A stretch of 64,000 nucleotides of DNA from Pseudomonas uvaldensis (GTDB lineage: Bacteria > Pseudomonadota > Gammaproteobacteria > Pseudomonadales > Pseudomonadaceae), in contig NZ_JAIWKS010000007.1 in NCBI RefSeq assembly GCF_021271205.1, positions 246,142 through 310,141 on the forward strand, read 5' to 3'. Positions within the stretch are counted from its first letter, which is position 1, and each line of letters starts with the position of its first letter. This document shows positions 61,799 through 64,000 of the stretch, piece by piece. The position numbers were made by a program, and so were the translations under genes. Under the pieces are notes generated by a model that was not told the DNA's origin, ran no database searches, and saw nothing but the letters and a program-made list of their open reading frames with translations.

Positions 61799-61987
61799 AT
61801 GTCGACCATCAGCACCACCGCCCGCTCCGCCAGCAGCACCAGCACCCTGAGCCAACGCCTGAGCGCGGCGATCCTCGCCTCGATCATAGGCGCGGCGCTG
61901 GTGTATTTCGCCGGTTTCTCCCACATCGAAGCGGTGCACAACGCCGCCCACGACACCCGCCACAGCGCCGCCTTTCCCTGCCACTGA
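61799..61987 (+). CDS. cbtB: Cobalt transporter subunit CbtB
   Basis: A 62-aa protein with one transmembrane helix (about 22-42) and a His-rich end (HIEAVHNAAHDTRHSAAFPCH), the typical CbtB cobalt-binding tail. AGAGGGACGCC precedes the ATG. It follows a cobalamin riboswitch and precedes cbtA by 11 bp. Confidence 0.9.
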   Translation: MSTISTTARSASSTSTLSQRLSAAILASIIGAALVYFAGFSHIEAVHNAAHDTRHSAAFPCH

Positions 61988-61998
61988 GACCTGCCACC

Positions 61999-62694
61999 AT
62001 GTTCAAGCGAATCGCCCGGACCGCCGGTTTCAGTGGATTGCTGGCCGCCCTGCTGCTGACGCTCCTGCAAAGTCTCTGGGTGTCGCCACTGATTCTGCAG
62101 GCCGAAACCTACGAAAAAGCGCCGGCCGCCGAAGTCCATCAGCACGCCGACGGTGTTGCCCACACCCACGATGCCGGAGCCTGGGAACCGGAAGACGGTT
62201 GGCAACGCGTGCTCTCCACCACCGGCGGCAATCTGGTGGTCGCGGTGGGTTTCGCCCTGATGTTGGCGGGCCTGTACACCTTGCGCGCGCCGGCCCGCAC
62301 GTCCCAGGGCTTGCTTTGGGGCCTGGCCGGCTATGCCACCTTCGTCCTGGCGCCGACCCTCGGCCTGCCACCGGAGCTCCCCGGTACAGCCGCTGCCGAC
62401 CTGGCTCACCGGCAGATGTGGTGGATCGGTACCGCGGCGTCCACGGCGGTGGGTATCGCCCTGATTGCGTTCGGCCGACATGGTTTGCTCAAACTGCTGG
62501 GCCTGGCGACCCTCGTGGTGCCCCACGTGATCGGCGCACCGCAACCGGAAGTTCACTCGATGCTGGCGCCCGAAGCGCTTGAAAGCCAGTTCAAGATCGC
62601 CTCGCAACTGACCAACATTGCGTTCTGGCTGGCCCTGGGCCTGATCAGCGCCTGGCTGTTCCGCCGTGGCGACCCGGCTCATCACGACGCGTGA
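61999..62694 (+). CDS. cbtA: Cobalt transporter subunit CbtA
   Basis: A 231-aa membrane protein with about five helices. It has the CbtA features: an N-terminal helix (FSGLLAALLLTLLQSLWVSP), a periplasmic His-containing segment (HQHADGVAHTHDAGAWEPED) and FVLAPTLGLPPELPGT. With CbtB it is thought to bring cobalt into the cell for B12 synthesis, which the riboswitch upstream and the cob genes around support. Its stop overlaps the next start (GTGA). Confidence 0.92.
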   Translation: MFKRIARTAGFSGLLAALLLTLLQSLWVSPLILQAETYEKAPAAEVHQHADGVAHTHDAGAWEPEDGWQRVLSTTGGNLVVAVGFALMLAGLYTLRAPARTSQGLLWGLAGYATFVLAPTLGLPPELPGTAAADLAHRQMWWIGTAASTAVGIALIAFGRHGLLKLLGLATLVVPHVIGAPQPEVHSMLAPEALESQFKIASQLTNIAFWLALGLISAWLFRRGDPAHHDA

Positions 62695-63089
62695 ACCACA
62701 TTCTGGTGGCGGGTCTTGGCTGTCGCCGGGGTTGCTCCGCCGAGACGTTGCGGGCCCTGCTTGAGCAAACGCTGCGGGCCCACGGCATTGAGCTGAATGA
62801 ACTACAGGCCCTGGCGAGTATCGACCTCAAGCGCAACGAGCCGGGCCTGCTGCAACTGGCCGAACAACTGGCACTGCCGCTGATCTGCTTCAGCGCTGTC
62901 CAGCTGGCGGGTTATGATCAACGGCTCAGCCACCGCTCACAGAGCGCATTCGAACGCACCGGCTGTTACGGCGTTGCCGAGAGCGCGGCGCTGGCCCTGG
63001 CCGAGCAGTTGGGCACCCCACCCGCCAGGCTGCGGATTCTCCGCCAGAAAAGCCCTCAGGCGACGCTGGCGTTGGCGGTCAGCTGTTAA
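62691..63089 (+). CDS. cobE: Cobalamin biosynthesis protein CobE (CbiG C-domain)
   Basis: A 132-aa protein with the CbiG/CobE C-terminal domain: ILVAGLGCRRGCSAETLRALL at the start, LASIDLKRNEPGLLQLAEQL, and CYGVAESAALALAEQLG. The start is GTG at 62691 overlapping the cbtA stop. The family is needed in B12 synthesis around precorrin-5/cobalt-precorrin processing, though its exact role in the aerobic pathway is not settled. It is followed by cobM. Confidence 0.88.
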   Translation: MNHILVAGLGCRRGCSAETLRALLEQTLRAHGIELNELQALASIDLKRNEPGLLQLAEQLALPLICFSAVQLAGYDQRLSHRSQSAFERTGCYGVAESAALALAEQLGTPPARLRILRQKSPQATLALAVSC

Positions 63090-63165
63090 AAACCGATAAT
63101 CGTCCTCCCTGGATCATGAGCGCTTCTCATCCAGGCGTCGCCCCACCCTCTTTTAGGAACCGGTC

Positions 63166-63912
63166 ATGACCGTTTACTTCATCGGCGCCGGCCCCGGCGA
63201 TCCGGAACTGATTACCGTCAAGGGCCAGCGCTTGATTCGCAATTGTCCGGTGATCATCTATGCCGGCTCCCTGGTGCCGGTGGCCGTCCTTGAAGGTCAC
63301 AATGCAGAACGGGTGATCAACAGCGCCGAACTGCACCTGGAGCAGATCATCGAGTTGATCAGGAGCGCCCATCTCAAGGGCCAGGACGTGGCCCGCGTGC
63401 ATTCTGGCGACCCGAGCCTGTACGGCGCCATTGGCGAGCAGATTCGCGTCCTGCGGGAACTGGATATCCCCTTCGAGATCATCCCCGGCGTCACCGCCAC
63501 CTCCGCCTGCGCCGCCCTGCTGGGTGCCGAACTGACGTTGCCGGACGTGTCCCAGAGCGTGATTCTCACCCGCTATGCCGATAAAACCGTCATGCCCGCC
63601 GGAGAAGAACTGAGCAGCCTCGCGCAGCACGGCGCGACCCTGGCGATTCACCTGGGGGTCAATCATCTGGAAAAAATCGTCGAGGAGTTACTGCCCCACT
63701 ACGGCGCGGATTGTCCGATTGCCGTGATTCATCGAGCCACCTGGCCGGATCAGGATTGGGCGATGGGTACGCTGGCCGACATCGCGGCACGGGTGCAGGC
63801 CAAGGGCTTTCGCCGCACGGCGCTGATTCTGGTGGGACGGGTATTGGGCAATGACCTTTTCAGCGAATCGTCGCTGTACCGCGCCGGGCATGCCCATCTC
63901 TATAGGCCTTGA
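63166..63912 (+). CDS. cobM: Precorrin-4 C11-methyltransferase
   Basis: A 248-aa SAM-dependent tetrapyrrole methylase. Motifs: VYFIGAGPGDPELITVKGQR at the N-terminus, VARVHSGDPSLYGAIGEQI, IIPGVTATSACAALLGAELT and VIHRATWPDQ. It methylates precorrin-4 at C11 in aerobic B12 synthesis. TAGGAACCGGTC precedes the ATG, and 76 bp separate it from cobE. Confidence 0.95.
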   Translation: MTVYFIGAGPGDPELITVKGQRLIRNCPVIIYAGSLVPVAVLEGHNAERVINSAELHLEQIIELIRSAHLKGQDVARVHSGDPSLYGAIGEQIRVLRELDIPFEIIPGVTATSACAALLGAELTLPDVSQSVILTRYADKTVMPAGEELSSLAQHGATLAIHLGVNHLEKIVEELLPHYGADCPIAVIHRATWPDQDWAMGTLADIAARVQAKGFRRTALILVGRVLGNDLFSESSLYRAGHAHLYRP

Positions 63913-63927
63913 GGTGTACGAATACCT

Positions 63928-63998
63928 TGTGGGAGCGGGCTTGCTCGCGAAAGCTGTGGGTCAGCTTGCAACGATGCAGGAGCAAGCCCGGCTCCACC
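63928..63998. repeat. REP pair at the window end
   Basis: GTGGGAGCGGGCTTGCTCGC and a diverged inverted unit (AGGAGCAAGCCCGGCTCCAC), after cobM. Confidence 0.8.
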
Positions 63999-64000
63999 AA

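Overview
The window looks like a chromosomal segment of a fluorescent Pseudomonas. The evidence is the block gacA, uvrC, pgsA, tRNA-Gly in the order expected for this genus, the aerobic cobalamin genes (cobW, cobN, chlI/chlD, cobE, cobM, cbtAB), and abundant Pseudomonas-type REP hairpins. Two parts differ. Positions 1 to about 21.2 kb have no REP elements, look richer in A/T by eye, and are full of regulators, transporters and broken genes. They end at a truncated tyrosine-recombinase gene next to tRNA-Gly, so I read them as a decayed genomic island. From 21.3 kb to the end the sequence reads as ordinary core chromosome.

Island side. A MocR-type regulator (0.1-1.6 kb) is followed by gene debris, then a LysR/sad pair for succinate semialdehyde oxidation, a LysE/RhtB exporter, a composite chemoreceptor/Lrp pseudogene, a polar amino-acid ABC importer and a Gdx-type SMR exporter. 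The most coherent unit runs on the minus strand from 17.35 to 10.0 kb: a threonine-synthase-like protein without its PLP lysine, an Lrp-type regulator, a short homoserine dehydrogenase without an ACT domain, an aldehyde dehydrogenase, an amino-acid permease and a gamma-elimination-type PLP enzyme, closed by a terminator. I infer uptake and breakdown of homoserine or a close relative. Next come a DinB-fold protein, a DapA-family aldolase, a free-standing B3/4 (tRNA-editing-like) protein and a divergent XRE-cupin regulator. A short broken copy of that regulator's 5' end lies inverted at 2.1 kb. Identical 13-bp palindromes precede the ABC importer and hom, and related GTCAATATA..GAC motifs precede the thrC-like gene and the B3/4 gene.

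Core side. After gacA-uvrC-pgsA-glyW comes a DAHP synthase gene preceded by two aromatic-rich leader peptides and an intrinsic terminator, which suggests attenuation. Then follow a lipase-like protein whose nucleophile serine is glycine, a parvulin, the yejABEF oligopeptide importer, and a 3-hydroxybutyrate/acetoacetate block (sigma-54 regulator, sigma-54 promoter, GntP-family permease, 3-hydroxybutyrate dehydrogenase, acetoacetyl-CoA synthetase). A PilT-like ATPase and a hybrid histidine kinase come next. A minus-strand cluster at 45.6-52.3 kb (KDG kinase, fold-III PLP deaminase, IclR regulator, RidA, four-gene ABC importer) fits import and deamination of an amino sugar acid such as D-glucosaminate.

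The right end (54.5-63.9 kb) is cobalt and B12 metabolism. Two cobalamin riboswitches point away from each other, one toward cobW-cobN-chlI-chlD and one toward cbtB-cbtA-cobE. Between chlI and chlD lies a textbook -1 ribosomal frameshift signal, A AAA AAG followed by a perfect 13-bp stem, which would join chlI to chlD and yield two chelatase subunits from one message.
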